Positions 43,094-51,965 of a DNA stretch of 64,000 nucleotides are shown one piece after another. The position numbers and the translations under genes are program-made. Position 1 is the stretch's first letter, and every line of letters begins with the position of its first letter. Source of the stretch: Rhizobium sp. J15 (lineage in GTDB: Bacteria > Pseudomonadota > Alphaproteobacteria > Rhizobiales > Rhizobiaceae). The stretch is taken from positions 1 to 64,000 of the forward strand of contig NZ_NWSX01000019.1 in assembly GCF_002531825.1 (NCBI RefSeq), in the 5' to 3' direction. The notes below the pieces were generated by a model, which ran no database searches, was not told the origin of the DNA, and worked only from the letters and a program-made list of their open reading frames with translations.

Positions 43094-45865
43094 CTATTGA
43101 CCCTCAATGGAAGCCTTCACCCTTCTTGCCAGCGCCTCCATATCGAACGGCTTGGTCAATACCTGCATGCCTGGTGATAAATGTCCGTGATTTAAAACCG
43201 CATTCTCCGCGTAGCCTGTCATAAACAGGACTGGTAGATTTGCTTGCCATTCGCGGGCACGATCGGCAAGCTGCCGACCATTCATGCCATTGGGCAGCCC
43301 CACATCGGTCAACAGCAGATCGATCCGCCGGCCTGTTTCCAGCACCTTGGTTGCTTCACGAGCGTCGCCGGCCTGAATCACCAGATAACCCAATTCCTCG
43401 AGTTGTTCAGCGGAGACCATGCGGATCAGGGGCTCGTCGTCGACGAGCAAGATTGTTTTACCTCGCTCTGCTGCAGTCAGCCTGCCAGCGGGAAGCGTCT
43501 CTTCCGAGCCGACGTCACCCGTAAACCTGGGTAGATAGATGGACACGGTAGTACCTTCACCCAACGCAGAATAAATCTTTGCGCTGCCGCCAGATTGGCC
43601 CGCGAAACCCCATACCATCGAAAGACCGAGGCCGGTCCCCTCGCCGATCGGCTTGGTTGTAAAGAATGGATCGAAAGCGCGAGCAACTGTTTCTGCTGAC
43701 ATGCCCGTACCGGTATCCGAGACAGACACCGATAAATACTGCCCGGCCTTGAGCCCCAGAAGAGACGCCATGCGATCGTCAATCCAATGATTTGCCGTCT
43801 CGATCGTCAACCTGCCGCCAGATGGCATCGCATCGCGTCCGTTGATACACAGGTTCAGCAGCGCACTTTCCAACTGACCCGGATCGACAAGCGTTGGCCA
43901 GGCCCCGGATGTCTGAACAACCTCGACGGCCACGGCAGGACCGACGCTACGGCGAAGCAGCTCTTCCATCGAGGTGATGAGCCTGGTGACATTGGTGGGC
44001 TTCGGAGCAAGTGTTTGTCTCCGGGAGAAAGCGAGCATACGCTGCGTCAACGACGCGCCGCGCGTGGCCGCACCGGCTGCCGCAGTCAGAAAGCGATCGA
44101 TATCGTTCAATCGGCCCTGTGCCAGACGGGTCCTCATCACCTCTAGGCTGCCAAGGATCCCAGCGAGCAGATTGTTGAAGTCGTGGGCGAGCCCGCCCGC
44201 GAGCTGCCCCACGGCCTCCATCTTCTGCGCGTGGCGCAGAGATTCTTCCGCTGCCATGAGTTCGCCCGTACGTTCCGCGACCGTTGCCTCTAAGACCTCG
44301 TTGGCCCGACGCAACTCGGCCTGACTCGCCAGCAACTCCGCCTCCGATCTTACCCGTTCGATATGGGCCCACGAGCGGTCAGTAACCTCCTGGACAAGCG
44401 CAATTTCATGGGCGGTCCAGTGATGCGGCAGCTTATGATGGACGGCCATCAACGCTGTGAGTTTGCCGCCTTTAACCAGTGGCAGGCAGATGGTCGCTGC
44501 GATGCCTATTCTCTGGAACGTGGCTGCCTCTTCCGACGCGATTTCCTTCAAGTTGTCATTGATGACAAGGGGGCGGCCGGCGGAAAGCTCAATAACAGCG
44601 AGCCGGCCAAAATCCTTAAGATGGTATCGACCAGTAATGTGGCCCGAACCGGGGGCTGCCCAGTCTCCTCGAATGGTAAAGCCGTCCTCGTCTGCGTCCA
44701 TATCGGCGTAGGCGCAAACGGACACACCTAATTGTTGGCCGAGCATGCGCGTGCTGATTTCCAATATGGAATCCGCGTCTTTAAGCGTTGAGGTCGCCTT
44801 GCCAAGCGCATCCAGAAAATCCAGCCGGGCCGTATAACGTGCCTTCTCCGCCTCTGATTTTGCGCGTTCGACAGCTGACCACGTCCGTTCGGCAACTTCG
44901 GTCGCTAGAGCAACGTCGTTATCCGTCCACTTGTGTGGAAGCGGGTGGTGAAGAAACAACATAGCTCTGAACCGGCCATGTTTGATCAAGGGCACTGCCA
45001 AGACCGTTCTCGATTCGATTGCATGGAACGCCGCAGCCATGCTTCCGACCCGATGATCTCGGTCCACGTCGTCTACGCACAGGACTCGCCCTGCCTTGAG
45101 CTCTTCGATGATCGGCGGACCGAAGTCATTCATGCGGTACTTGCCCGCTACACTTGCGATGCGTCCATCCGTCCAATCGCGCTCCACGGTGACATGTTCT
45201 TCTTCGTCATCGATTTCACCGTAACCAACTCGTGCTATGCCGAGCGCTCTGCCCAACGCTTCGGACGCCGCGGCCATCACTGCAACCGGATCGGCGATAT
45301 CCCTGAGGGTCTCCTCCAACGCGAGATGGAACGACTGTCGGTTTTCCAGCATGACGCGCTGGGTGGTTTCGGTGACGGCACAGAACATACCCCGTACGAC
45401 ACCCTGCTGATCGCGAACAGGCGAATACGAGAAGGTGAACCAGCTCTGCTCGTCATAACCCGCCCTGTTCATAATAAGCGGAAGGTCCTCGCTGAAAGTG
45501 GCGATGCCTTTCATGGCCCTGTCGATGAGCGGAAAGATATCCTCCCAGATCTCATGCCAGATATCCTTGAACCGCGCCCCAAAGGCGGCCGGATGCTTGC
45601 TTCCGAGTATCTCCGCATACGCATCATTGTAAAGGAAGGTCAGCTCGTCACCCCATGCCACGAACATAGGAAACTGACTATCGATCATCAGCGCCGTCAC
45701 CGACTTTAAAGACTGATCCCAATGCTGCGGCGGGCCGAGAGGCGTAGCTGCGAAGTCAACCGTTTTTAGGAGATCGGCAACTTGGGTCAAAGTGAGGGAG
45801 GTCTGGACAGCTTTCAACGCGGAAGCCATCAGTCCCTCATCAGTCCCGATTCGCGAATTTTCCAT
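43094..45865 (-). CDS. Hybrid sensor histidine kinase, PAS-GAF-GAF-HisKA-HATPase-REC
   Basis: A 923-residue soluble kinase without TMs. N-terminal PAS (about 40-165; MFVAWGDELTFLYNDAYAEI), two GAF domains (about 185-335 and 345-500), HisKA with the phosphorylated His in GLAHDFNNLL, HATPase with GRDAMPSGGRL, SDTGTGM and GEGTGLGLSMV, and a C-terminal receiver with Asp in LLTDVGLPNGMNG. The two GAFs are similar to each other (RYHLKDFG / KYRMNDFG), an internal duplication. ATG at 45865 behind gggggcg is preferred over an upstream TTG. No response regulator is adjacent. A possible EcfG promoter lies 29 bases upstream. Signal unknown; PAS-GAF kinases often sense light or redox cues. Confidence 0.93.
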   Translation of the reverse strand: MENSRIGTDEGLMASALKAVQTSLTLTQVADLLKTVDFAATPLGPPQHWDQSLKSVTALMIDSQFPMFVAWGDELTFLYNDAYAEILGSKHPAAFGARFKDIWHEIWEDIFPLIDRAMKGIATFSEDLPLIMNRAGYDEQSWFTFSYSPVRDQQGVVRGMFCAVTETTQRVMLENRQSFHLALEETLRDIADPVAVMAAASEALGRALGIARVGYGEIDDEEEHVTVERDWTDGRIASVAGKYRMNDFGPPIIEELKAGRVLCVDDVDRDHRVGSMAAAFHAIESRTVLAVPLIKHGRFRAMLFLHHPLPHKWTDNDVALATEVAERTWSAVERAKSEAEKARYTARLDFLDALGKATSTLKDADSILEISTRMLGQQLGVSVCAYADMDADEDGFTIRGDWAAPGSGHITGRYHLKDFGRLAVIELSAGRPLVINDNLKEIASEEAATFQRIGIAATICLPLVKGGKLTALMAVHHKLPHHWTAHEIALVQEVTDRSWAHIERVRSEAELLASQAELRRANEVLEATVAERTGELMAAEESLRHAQKMEAVGQLAGGLAHDFNNLLAGILGSLEVMRTRLAQGRLNDIDRFLTAAAGAATRGASLTQRMLAFSRRQTLAPKPTNVTRLITSMEELLRRSVGPAVAVEVVQTSGAWPTLVDPGQLESALLNLCINGRDAMPSGGRLTIETANHWIDDRMASLLGLKAGQYLSVSVSDTGTGMSAETVARAFDPFFTTKPIGEGTGLGLSMVWGFAGQSGGSAKIYSALGEGTTVSIYLPRFTGDVGSEETLPAGRLTAAERGKTILLVDDEPLIRMVSAEQLEELGYLVIQAGDAREATKVLETGRRIDLLLTDVGLPNGMNGRQLADRAREWQANLPVLFMTGYAENAVLNHGHLSPGMQVLTKPFDMEALARRVKASIEGQ

Positions 45866-45893
45866 TACGCCCCCGCGTGTCAAAGCAACGGTT

Positions 45894-45919
45894 AACTTTT
45901 GCGAGCGCGACAGAGTTCC
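45894..45919 (-). promoter_or_regulatory. Possible EcfG promoter of the hybrid kinase gene
   Basis: Minus strand: GGAAC (45919-45915), 17 bases, aGTT (45897-45894). One mismatch in the -10 element. The predicted start would give a leader of about 20 bases before the ATG at 45865. Confidence 0.4.
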
Positions 45920-46036
45920 GCCCCCGCCAAGCTGGGACTTCTCGCGGTGCAGGCGTGCCTTGAACGCCGTATTTGCGCTGGGCTTTGCGGTCCAGACGTA
46001 TGCGACAGGCGGATATCGTTTGTCACATACCGTACC

Positions 46037-46062
46037 GGAACTTAGCTTGAGGCCAGTTCGTT
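46037..46062 (+). promoter_or_regulatory. EcfG promoter with no ORF downstream (small RNA promoter)
   Basis: GGAAC (46037-46041), 17 bases, CGTT (46059-46062), a full match to GGAAC-N16/17-CGTT. The first coding feature on this strand is far away, but a terminator ends about 90 bases downstream, which fits a short non-coding transcript. Confidence 0.65.
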
Positions 46063-46066
46063 AGAA

Positions 46067-46151
46067 GGGATCGGCCGCACGGTTTTTTCCCGTCATTTAT
46101 TCCTGTGCGATCCCGGTGAAGAACTTGCCCCGTCTCGACGGGGCTTTTTTT
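46067..46151 (+). ncRNA. Predicted ~85-nt general-stress small RNA
   Basis: Between the EcfG promoter and a rho-independent terminator lies a segment that can fold into two hairpins. Hairpin 1 pairs GGGATC (46067-46072) with GATCCC (46109-46114) and GCAC (46077-46080) with GTGC (46105-46108) around a 4-base bulge. Its loop contains a U-run, CCCGTC and UUCCU, a possible anti-Shine-Dalgarno sequence. A single-stranded linker follows, then the terminator hairpin. No ORF with a ribosome site is present. By analogy with GsrN, an EcfG-dependent small RNA of Caulobacter, it may act on stress mRNAs; no sequence relation to GsrN is claimed. Confidence 0.55.
46127..46151 (+). terminator. Rho-independent terminator
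   Basis: gccccg (46127-46132), loop tctcga, cggggc (46139-46144), followed by seven Ts. It is a textbook intrinsic terminator on the plus strand, where no protein gene ends, and supports the small RNA call. Confidence 0.85.
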
Positions 46152-46435
46152 ACTTGGAATCGAACGGGAATTTGGCGCAGCACTAAAGGCTAGTTCACTG
46201 GATCGTGGAAGGGCCATCCGCTGAACGGAGATGCCCTTTCTCGTATGGTTTATCTATTCCAGAGTTGGGTCGTGCGGAGGCAAGGTCTGCTTCCAATCGA
46301 GCGATGCCCCGCGCGGCCCCGAAGTTTCATAAGTGTCCCGCGCTCCAGCATGGAGTGAAGGACGAAGATGCTCTGTTGCGGCTTCTGATCTAACAGACGC
46401 TCGAGATGCCCTTCCTACACTAGGCGAGCAGGGAA

Positions 46436-47197
46436 CTAGGAAAGCCAAACCTTCCCCCTCAATTTTGATGGTCGCTCACCGCCTGACATTTCCGCTCCAA
46501 TCAGGCGCTCGTATTCTGCCTCCGGAGCGCCGTAGCAGGCACCGGCAATATCGATGAGAATGCGCCGGCTCAAAATTCTGACGCTGCCGCGCGTTGACCT
46601 TATGGCGTGCATGCCTTCGAGAACATGCAGGTGCTCGGTGACGCCCGAACGCCTAACGCCCAGCATCAGCGCCAGGAAGTCGTGCGTAAGAGGCATATCG
46701 TCAGAGATAAGGCGGTCATGGCACATAAGCAGCCAGCGGGCCAAGCGCTGGTGCATGCTGTAGCGTGCAGCAGCCAAGGCGGAGTGCGCAAGCTGCAGCT
46801 CCCTTGTGTGGATGTAGCGGAGGAAGAGCAGGCGGGCTTCCGGTTGATCCTGGAGGGCAAGAACGCGACTGGTGGACAACTCAAGGCCCCGGCCAGCGAC
46901 CTGCATGAACGTGCGGTTCGGAGTCCGGTCGACACCGAGCAGCACAGGATACCCGCTGAGGCCTTCAAATCCGATCTGGCCGACTTCGATACTGTTGCCG
47001 TCCGAACTCACAACCACCATCGAGGCCAAGCCGCTCTCGATAAAACAGACATGATCGATCGGTTTGCCGGCTTCCACCAACGGCCGGCCCACCGGCAGGT
47101 CAACGGAGACCACATAGGGCCCGATTACTTTGAATGCTTCCTGAGAAAGACTGCGCAACAACCTGTTTGTCGTCTGTTCTTGAACAATTCTTGCCAT
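46436..47197 (-). CDS. Crp/Fnr-family transcriptional regulator
   Basis: A 253-residue regulator. The N-terminal cyclic-nucleotide-binding fold (about 15-135; VGRPLVEAGKPIDHVCFIES, GNSIEVGQIGFEGLSGYPVL) lacks the Arg/Ser cAMP-binding set and Fnr cysteines, so the ligand is unknown. The C-terminal Crp HTH (about 150-225) contains LTHDFLALMLGVRRSGVTEH. It belongs to the rhizobial group of Crp-like proteins without a known effector. ATG at 47197 with aaggagg upstream is preferred. A GAAC-N7-GAAC LexA-type repeat lies 75 bases upstream. Confidence 0.9.
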   Translation of the reverse strand: MARIVQEQTTNRLLRSLSQEAFKVIGPYVVSVDLPVGRPLVEAGKPIDHVCFIESGLASMVVVSSDGNSIEVGQIGFEGLSGYPVLLGVDRTPNRTFMQVAGRGLELSTSRVLALQDQPEARLLFLRYIHTRELQLAHSALAAARYSMHQRLARWLLMCHDRLISDDMPLTHDFLALMLGVRRSGVTEHLHVLEGMHAIRSTRGSVRILSRRILIDIAGACYGAPEAEYERLIGAEMSGGERPSKLRGKVWLS

Positions 47198-47271
47198 AGC
47201 GCCGCCTCCTTTCATGTGTGCCCCCCGGCACGTTGAGCTTCGCGGATGCAGGTTGAGGCAATGCACAGATA

Positions 47272-47286
47272 GAACAATTCTGGAAC
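47272..47286. promoter_or_regulatory. LexA-type box upstream of the Crp-family gene
   Basis: GAAC (47272-47275), seven bases, GAAC (47283-47286): an exact match to the core repeat, in the 102-base space between the Crp-family gene start and the ligD stop. Random matches to an 8-base core are expected once or twice per window, so position is the main support. Confidence 0.4.
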
Positions 47287-47299
47287 CCACCTTGGCAGT

Positions 47300-49945
47300 C
47301 TACGCTGCCCGCTTTGATTTTTCGAGACGTTTGATCGCCTGTTCCAGCGGCCGCTCGCCGTCACAATAGTCCCGCCATGCGGCGGTTTTCGCAAGCAGCG
47401 ACGGCACGGTGCGCAGCGTGAACCGGCTCGGGTCGAGATCGGACTTCACTTGGCCCCAGGTGAGCGGCATTGATACGGTGGCGCCAGGCCGAGCGCGCGG
47501 CGAGAGCGGCGCGACGGCGGTCGCCATGCGGTCGTTGCGGAGATAATCGAGGAATATTCTGCCGCCTCTCAGGCTCTTCGTCATCTTGATGAGATATAGG
47601 TCGGGATGGTCGCGCGCCATCTGCTGGCAGACGTCATGTGCAAAACCTTTGGCCTCGGTCCAGGAGAGAGGCTTGCGCTTATTGACGGCGAGTGGCGTGA
47701 CGAGATGCAACCCCTTGCCGCCGGTCGTCTTGCAGAAGCTGACGAGCCCGAGTTCATCGAGCCGGTCGCGCATCTCGCGGGCGGCCGCGACCACGGTCGA
47801 GAAGGCCACATCGGGCCCAGGATCGAGATCGAACACCAGCCGGCCAGGCACTTCCGGCTTGCCGGGCTCGCAATTCCACGGATGCAGTTCGAGCCCGCCG
47901 ATCTGGGCGATCGCCGCCAGCCCCTCAATACGGTCGATCTGCAGGTAGGGCTTCTTGTCGCCGAAGACTTTCACCAGTTCGAGAAGATTGGAGGTCCCGG
48001 GCATCGCATGGCGCTGGAAGAACTGTTCTCCGCCCATCCCGTCCGGCGCGCGAATGATCGAGCAAGGCCGGCCCCTAATGTGCTCGATCAGCCAGGGGCC
48101 GACTAGTTCATGATAACGGGCAAGGTCTTCCTTGGTGACAGGCTCGCCATCGCCACCGTCCGGCCAGAGCGGTTTGTCGGGATTGGAGATGAGGACGCCC
48201 ATGACCTCGGCCTTCGCGCCCTTGCGACGCACAGGCCTGTGTTTGGCATTCGCCGCAGGTTCAGCGGTGTCCGTCCTGGCGGGTGGCGCCGGCTTTTCGG
48301 CCTCGACCTCCTTGGCCGGCTTGTCCTCGCGCAGACCCTTGAAGGCTGCCTGGCGGACAAGGCCGTCCGCGGTCCAGCCTTCGAATTCGATTTCGGCCAC
48401 CAGTTCAGGCTTCACCCAGACGACCTCGGCCTGTTTCTTCGGAGCACCGATACCGGTGAACGGCGATCGCGCCGTCTCCAGCGCCTTCAGTCTCGGCAGC
48501 AGCATGTCAACTTTCTTCGCGCCGTAGCCGGTTCCGACCCGACCGACATAGACGAAGTGATCGCCGCGGTGGACGCCGACCAGGAGGGAACGGAACCGGC
48601 CATTGGTCTTGGCGTAGGCGCCGATCACCACCTCATGGCCGGCCCGGCATTTGGACTTCACCCAGCTGTCGGTGCGGCCGGATTGATAGGGCGCATCCAT
48701 CTGCTTGGAGATGACGCCCTCGAGATGCAGCTTGCAGGCGGAGCGCAGCACGGCGTCGCCGCCGGATTCGAAATGCTCGACATAGCGGATGCGAGGATCA
48801 TCGCCGGCAGCGGCGAGCAGGCTCTGCAGCCGCTCCTTCCGCTCGACCAGGCGCATCGATCGCAAGTCCTCGCCACCGTCGAACAGCAGGTCGAATGCGA
48901 AATAGACCAGGTTCCCCGTCGTGCCTTCCGACAGTGCGGCCTGAAGCGACGCGAAATCGGGGGCGCCGTTTTCGTCGAGCGCGCAGATCTCGCCATCGAT
49001 GATGCAATCGGTGAGTTCCGACGCCGCGTCCGCGATCTCGGGATATTTCGCGGTCCAATCGAGGCCCTTGCGCGTCTTCAGCGTTACCTGACCAGCGGCG
49101 ACACGTATCTGGATCCGATAGCCGTCGAACTTGATCTCGTGCAGCCAATCGTCGCCGGCTGGCGGCCGGTCAAGCTTGTCGCACAGCTGCGGCTCGATGA
49201 ACTCCGGCAGGTCGACGGCGGTGGAGGTCGCGACATCTTTGCGGGACCGCTTCTTGCGCTCGTCGGCGGCCAGACCATGCTTGCTGTCCCAGACGGCGTC
49301 CGCCTCGACATCGGCGTTCGCCATCATGAATGGCCGCGGCTTTCTGCCCTTGCCCGCGGCGATCTGCTCCATGCTGCGGCCGGAGGCGACCGACGTCGCA
49401 TTCTGTTCCAGGATCGCCGCACCGTTTTCCTCGACGGAGTGATCGTCATGATGTTTGATCAGCAGCCAGTTCGTCCGCTTGCCGCCATCGCGGTCGTTGC
49501 GCATGCGGACGAGGACGAAGCTGCCATGCAGGCGCTTGCCCTCGAGCGTGAACTTGAAGTCGCCCTTCCTCAGCGCCTCTTCCGGGGACTTCCGGCCTTC
49601 CGGCTCCCAATAGCCGCGATCCCACAACATCACCGTACCGCCGCCATATTGGCCCTTGGGGATCGTGCCTTCGAAGTCGCCGTAGTCGAGCGGGTGATCC
49701 TCGACCTCGACCGCCAGCCGCTTGTCATGCGGATCGAGCGACGGTCCCTTGGTGACCGCCCAGCTTTTGAACACGCCATCGAGCTCGAGCCTCAGGTCAT
49801 AGTGCAGCCGGGTGGCGTCGTGCTTCTGGATTATGAACCGCCGGCGGTTCGACGGTTTGACATGCGCCTCTCCGCTCGGTTCGCTGGTCTTCTGAAAATT
49901 GCGCTTGGCGCGGTATTTCGAGAGATTGTCGGTCATGGGACTCAT
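47300..49945 (-). CDS. ligD: Multifunctional NHEJ DNA ligase LigD (PE-LIG-POL)
   Basis: An 881-residue three-domain LigD. The 3'-phosphoesterase domain (about 35-190) has His42, His48 and Asp50 (KHDATRLHYD) and His84. The ATP-dependent ligase domain (about 245-540) has adenylation Lys272 in HEIKFDGYR. The primase-like polymerase domain (about 585-870) has DLDP at 706-709 plus LHLVTPL. Order PE-ligase-polymerase as in Pseudomonas LigD. With Ku it trims, fills and seals double-strand breaks. The ku genes are 10 kb away; the spacer between ligase and polymerase (540-585) is Lys/Glu/Pro/Ala-rich. Confidence 0.96.
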   Translation of the reverse strand: MSPMTDNLSKYRAKRNFQKTSEPSGEAHVKPSNRRRFIIQKHDATRLHYDLRLELDGVFKSWAVTKGPSLDPHDKRLAVEVEDHPLDYGDFEGTIPKGQYGGGTVMLWDRGYWEPEGRKSPEEALRKGDFKFTLEGKRLHGSFVLVRMRNDRDGGKRTNWLLIKHHDDHSVEENGAAILEQNATSVASGRSMEQIAAGKGRKPRPFMMANADVEADAVWDSKHGLAADERKKRSRKDVATSTAVDLPEFIEPQLCDKLDRPPAGDDWLHEIKFDGYRIQIRVAAGQVTLKTRKGLDWTAKYPEIADAASELTDCIIDGEICALDENGAPDFASLQAALSEGTTGNLVYFAFDLLFDGGEDLRSMRLVERKERLQSLLAAAGDDPRIRYVEHFESGGDAVLRSACKLHLEGVISKQMDAPYQSGRTDSWVKSKCRAGHEVVIGAYAKTNGRFRSLLVGVHRGDHFVYVGRVGTGYGAKKVDMLLPRLKALETARSPFTGIGAPKKQAEVVWVKPELVAEIEFEGWTADGLVRQAAFKGLREDKPAKEVEAEKPAPPARTDTAEPAANAKHRPVRRKGAKAEVMGVLISNPDKPLWPDGGDGEPVTKEDLARYHELVGPWLIEHIRGRPCSIIRAPDGMGGEQFFQRHAMPGTSNLLELVKVFGDKKPYLQIDRIEGLAAIAQIGGLELHPWNCEPGKPEVPGRLVFDLDPGPDVAFSTVVAAAREMRDRLDELGLVSFCKTTGGKGLHLVTPLAVNKRKPLSWTEAKGFAHDVCQQMARDHPDLYLIKMTKSLRGGRIFLDYLRNDRMATAVAPLSPRARPGATVSMPLTWGQVKSDLDPSRFTLRTVPSLLAKTAAWRDYCDGERPLEQAIKRLEKSKRAA

Positions 49946-49991
49946 GATCTCCTAGTCGTACGAGCGGACGGCGCTGGCATCCATTTTCCGC

Positions 49992-50300
49992 TCAGCCTTG
50001 CGACACCCGCAGCGCGCCGGCATCTCCAAGGCTGCGCTGGACGGCGGCGACCTGGCTGGATGCGATATCCGCCGAGACCTCGATCTCGCCTTCGAGCGGC
50101 GCGTCACGACGGGCGCCATCGTCATGCGAGGCATCGCCGCCCGATGGTGCGGCGCCGGCGGTATTGCGGTCGCTGGCCGACTGGATGAAGATGTCGGGCC
50201 GGGATATGCCGTGCTGCTGGACAAGATGCTCGACGGCAAGGTCTGCCGCTTCCCGGGTTTCGAACGTGGCTCTGATCGTCGTGGTGCTGTCGTCCGCCAT
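49992..50300 (-). CDS. Small hypothetical protein, possibly stress-related
   Basis: A 102-residue protein. An N-terminal alpha/beta stretch (STTTIRATFETREAADLAVE, HGISRPDIFIQSA) resembles the ferredoxin-like fold of general-stress protein 17M-type domains. A glycine/aspartate-rich linker and a second half (EIEVSADIASSQVAAVQRSL) follow. ATG at 50300 with aggag upstream. Located 46 bases upstream of ligD on the same strand, so it may lead the ligD transcript. Possible EcfG promoter upstream. Function unknown. Confidence 0.75.
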   Translation of the reverse strand: MADDSTTTIRATFETREAADLAVEHLVQQHGISRPDIFIQSASDRNTAGAAPSGGDASHDDGARRDAPLEGEIEVSADIASSQVAAVQRSLGDAGALRVSQG

Positions 50301-50336
50301 CGGGCTTCTCCTGATGTTGATTTCCTTAGGGATGAG

Positions 50337-50361
50337 AACGCTGCCGGCGGCTGGTAGTTTC
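50337..50361 (-). promoter_or_regulatory. Possible EcfG promoter of the small protein-ligD unit
   Basis: Minus strand: GAAAC (50361-50357), 16 bases, CGTT (50340-50337). The -10 is exact and the -35 has one mismatch to GGAAC. The predicted start gives a leader of about 30 bases. Confidence 0.4.
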
Positions 50362-50416
50362 GGCCGCAGGGCCGAGGCGCCATTGAAATGGTTGATATCG
50401 CGCCGAAGCCTGCTAT

Positions 50417-50431
50417 GTTCTTGCTTTGTTT
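50417..50431 (+). promoter_or_regulatory. LexA-like box upstream of dinB
   Basis: GTTC (50417-50420), seven bases, GTTT (50428-50431): one mismatch to the LexA direct repeat, ending 47 bases before the dinB ATG. The position is the same as for the imuA box, and dinB is a usual SOS gene, so binding is plausible. Confidence 0.5.
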
Positions 50432-50478
50432 CGGCGTGAATTTTCAAAGCCGATCCTATCGCGATCGCTGAAGCCGCC

Positions 50479-51567
50479 ATGAACGACATGAGCTCGATCC
50501 CTGTCCGAAAAATCATCCATGTGGACATGGATGCCTATTACGCATCGGTCGAACAGCGCGACAATCCGGAACTGCGCGGCAAGCCAATTGCCGTCGGAGG
50601 CTCCGCGGCCCGCGGCGTGGTGGCAGCGGCGAGCTACGAGGCGCGGGCCTATGGTGTCCACTCGGCCATGCCGTCGGTGACCGCCAAGCGCAAATGCCCG
50701 GATTTGATCTTCGTGCCGCCACGCTTCGACGTCTACAAGGCGGTATCGCAGCAGATCCGCGCGATATTCGCGGAATACACGCCGCTGATCGAGCCGCTGT
50801 CGCTCGACGAGGCCTATCTCGATGTCACAAATAATCTCAAGGGCATGGAGATCGCCACCGAGATCGCGCTGGAGATCCGCGCCAGGATCAAAGAGGTAAC
50901 CGGCCTCAATGCCTCGGCCGGGATTTCCTACAACAAGTTCCTCGCCAAGATGGCGAGCGACCTCAACAAGCCGAATGGCCAGGCCGTCATCACGCCGAGG
51001 AATGGGCCGGCCTTCGTCGAGGCCCTTCCTGTCAAGAAATTCCATGGTGTCGGCCCCGCTACCGCAGAGAAGATGCACCGGCTCGGGATCGACACCGGCG
51101 GCGATCTCAAGCGGCAGACCCTCGAATTCCTGGTCGAGCATTTCGGGAAGTCGGGGCCATACTTTTACGGCATCGCCCGCGGCATTGACGAGCGCCAGGT
51201 CAAGCCGAATCGGGTGCGCAAATCCGTCGGCGCTGAAGATACCTTCTCGCATGACCTCCACGCCTACGGGCCGGCGCGTGAAGGGCTTCAGCCGCTGATC
51301 GAAAAGGTGTGGGGTTATTGCGAGGCCAATGCGATCGGTGCCAAGACGGTGACCCTCAAGGTCAAATATGCCGACTTCAACCAGATCACCCGCAGCAAGA
51401 CGATTCCAGCGCCTCTCGCTGCTGTCACCGATCTGGAGGACATCGTCAGCCTACTGCTCACGCCGATCTTTCCACCCCGGAAGGGCATTCGCCTGCTCGG
51501 CGTCTCGCTGTCGTCGCTGGAGCGGCGGACCTCCGGGACGGAGCCGCAGCTGCGGTTGGCGCTTTAG
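50479..51567 (+). CDS. dinB: DNA polymerase IV
   Basis: A 362-residue Y-family translesion polymerase. Metal-binding acids are Asp16 (HVDMDAYYASVE) and Asp110-Glu111 (LSLDEAYLDV), so it is catalytically complete, unlike ImuB. Helix-hairpin-helix KKFHGVGPATAEKMHRLGI is followed by the little finger, and the C-terminus ends QLRLAL, a probable beta-clamp motif. It bypasses damaged bases with low fidelity. Rhizobia often have more than one dinB; this is the accessory one, placed beside NHEJ and SRAP genes. Confidence 0.95.
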   Translation: MNDMSSIPVRKIIHVDMDAYYASVEQRDNPELRGKPIAVGGSAARGVVAAASYEARAYGVHSAMPSVTAKRKCPDLIFVPPRFDVYKAVSQQIRAIFAEYTPLIEPLSLDEAYLDVTNNLKGMEIATEIALEIRARIKEVTGLNASAGISYNKFLAKMASDLNKPNGQAVITPRNGPAFVEALPVKKFHGVGPATAEKMHRLGIDTGGDLKRQTLEFLVEHFGKSGPYFYGIARGIDERQVKPNRVRKSVGAEDTFSHDLHAYGPAREGLQPLIEKVWGYCEANAIGAKTVTLKVKYADFNQITRSKTIPAPLAAVTDLEDIVSLLLTPIFPPRKGIRLLGVSLSSLERRTSGTEPQLRLAL

Positions 51568-51965
51568 ACGGTCATGCATCGGCTGGGTCGGCGCGCCGGC
51601 GTGGCGCTTGATCCGGAACGTCCCCCGCCGGCAGCGGCCGCAGGATTTAGATCGTTGAGCCAGGCCGTGCGTTGATCCCGTGTCAGCACCGCCATCTGCC
51701 GGTTGTGGAACGGCGCGATGTCGGCATTCGCTTCGATCGTCAGGATGGCATAGGCCTCCGGCCAATCGCTGGCCGCCGGCCGCCAGATCCCCGCGAAATA
51801 GAACCAGTCGCCACCGGCGAGCGAAAAGCTGAAGCTCTTATGCCGAAACTCCGACGCCGGCACCAGGCAGCGGTGGCTCGGAAACGTTCGTCCTTCCGAC
51901 GACGTTGACGGCGCGGTGCATCGGAATGGAAAACAGGCGTGTTCATAACGTTCAGAACATACCAA
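51564..51965 (-). pseudogene. Truncated and frameshifted SRAP (YedK/HMCES-like) gene
   Basis: The frame encodes a C-terminal SRAP half: SHRCLVPASEF, DWFYFAGIWRP, AYAILTIEANADIAPFHNRQM and VLTRDQRTAWLNDL. The N-terminal part with the catalytic Cys2 and the DNA-binding arginines is missing. After WLNDL the expected C-terminal LLRPLPAG motif continues only in another frame (ILRPLPAGDV), so an indel is present. The ORF overlaps the dinB stop by 4 bases on the opposite strand. It cannot form the thiazolidine crosslink to abasic DNA and is considered a remnant. Confidence 0.75.

Noticed and set aside
48110..50188. 692-codon open frame on the plus strand
   Set aside because: It is antisense to ligD and its composition reflects only the complementary codon bias.
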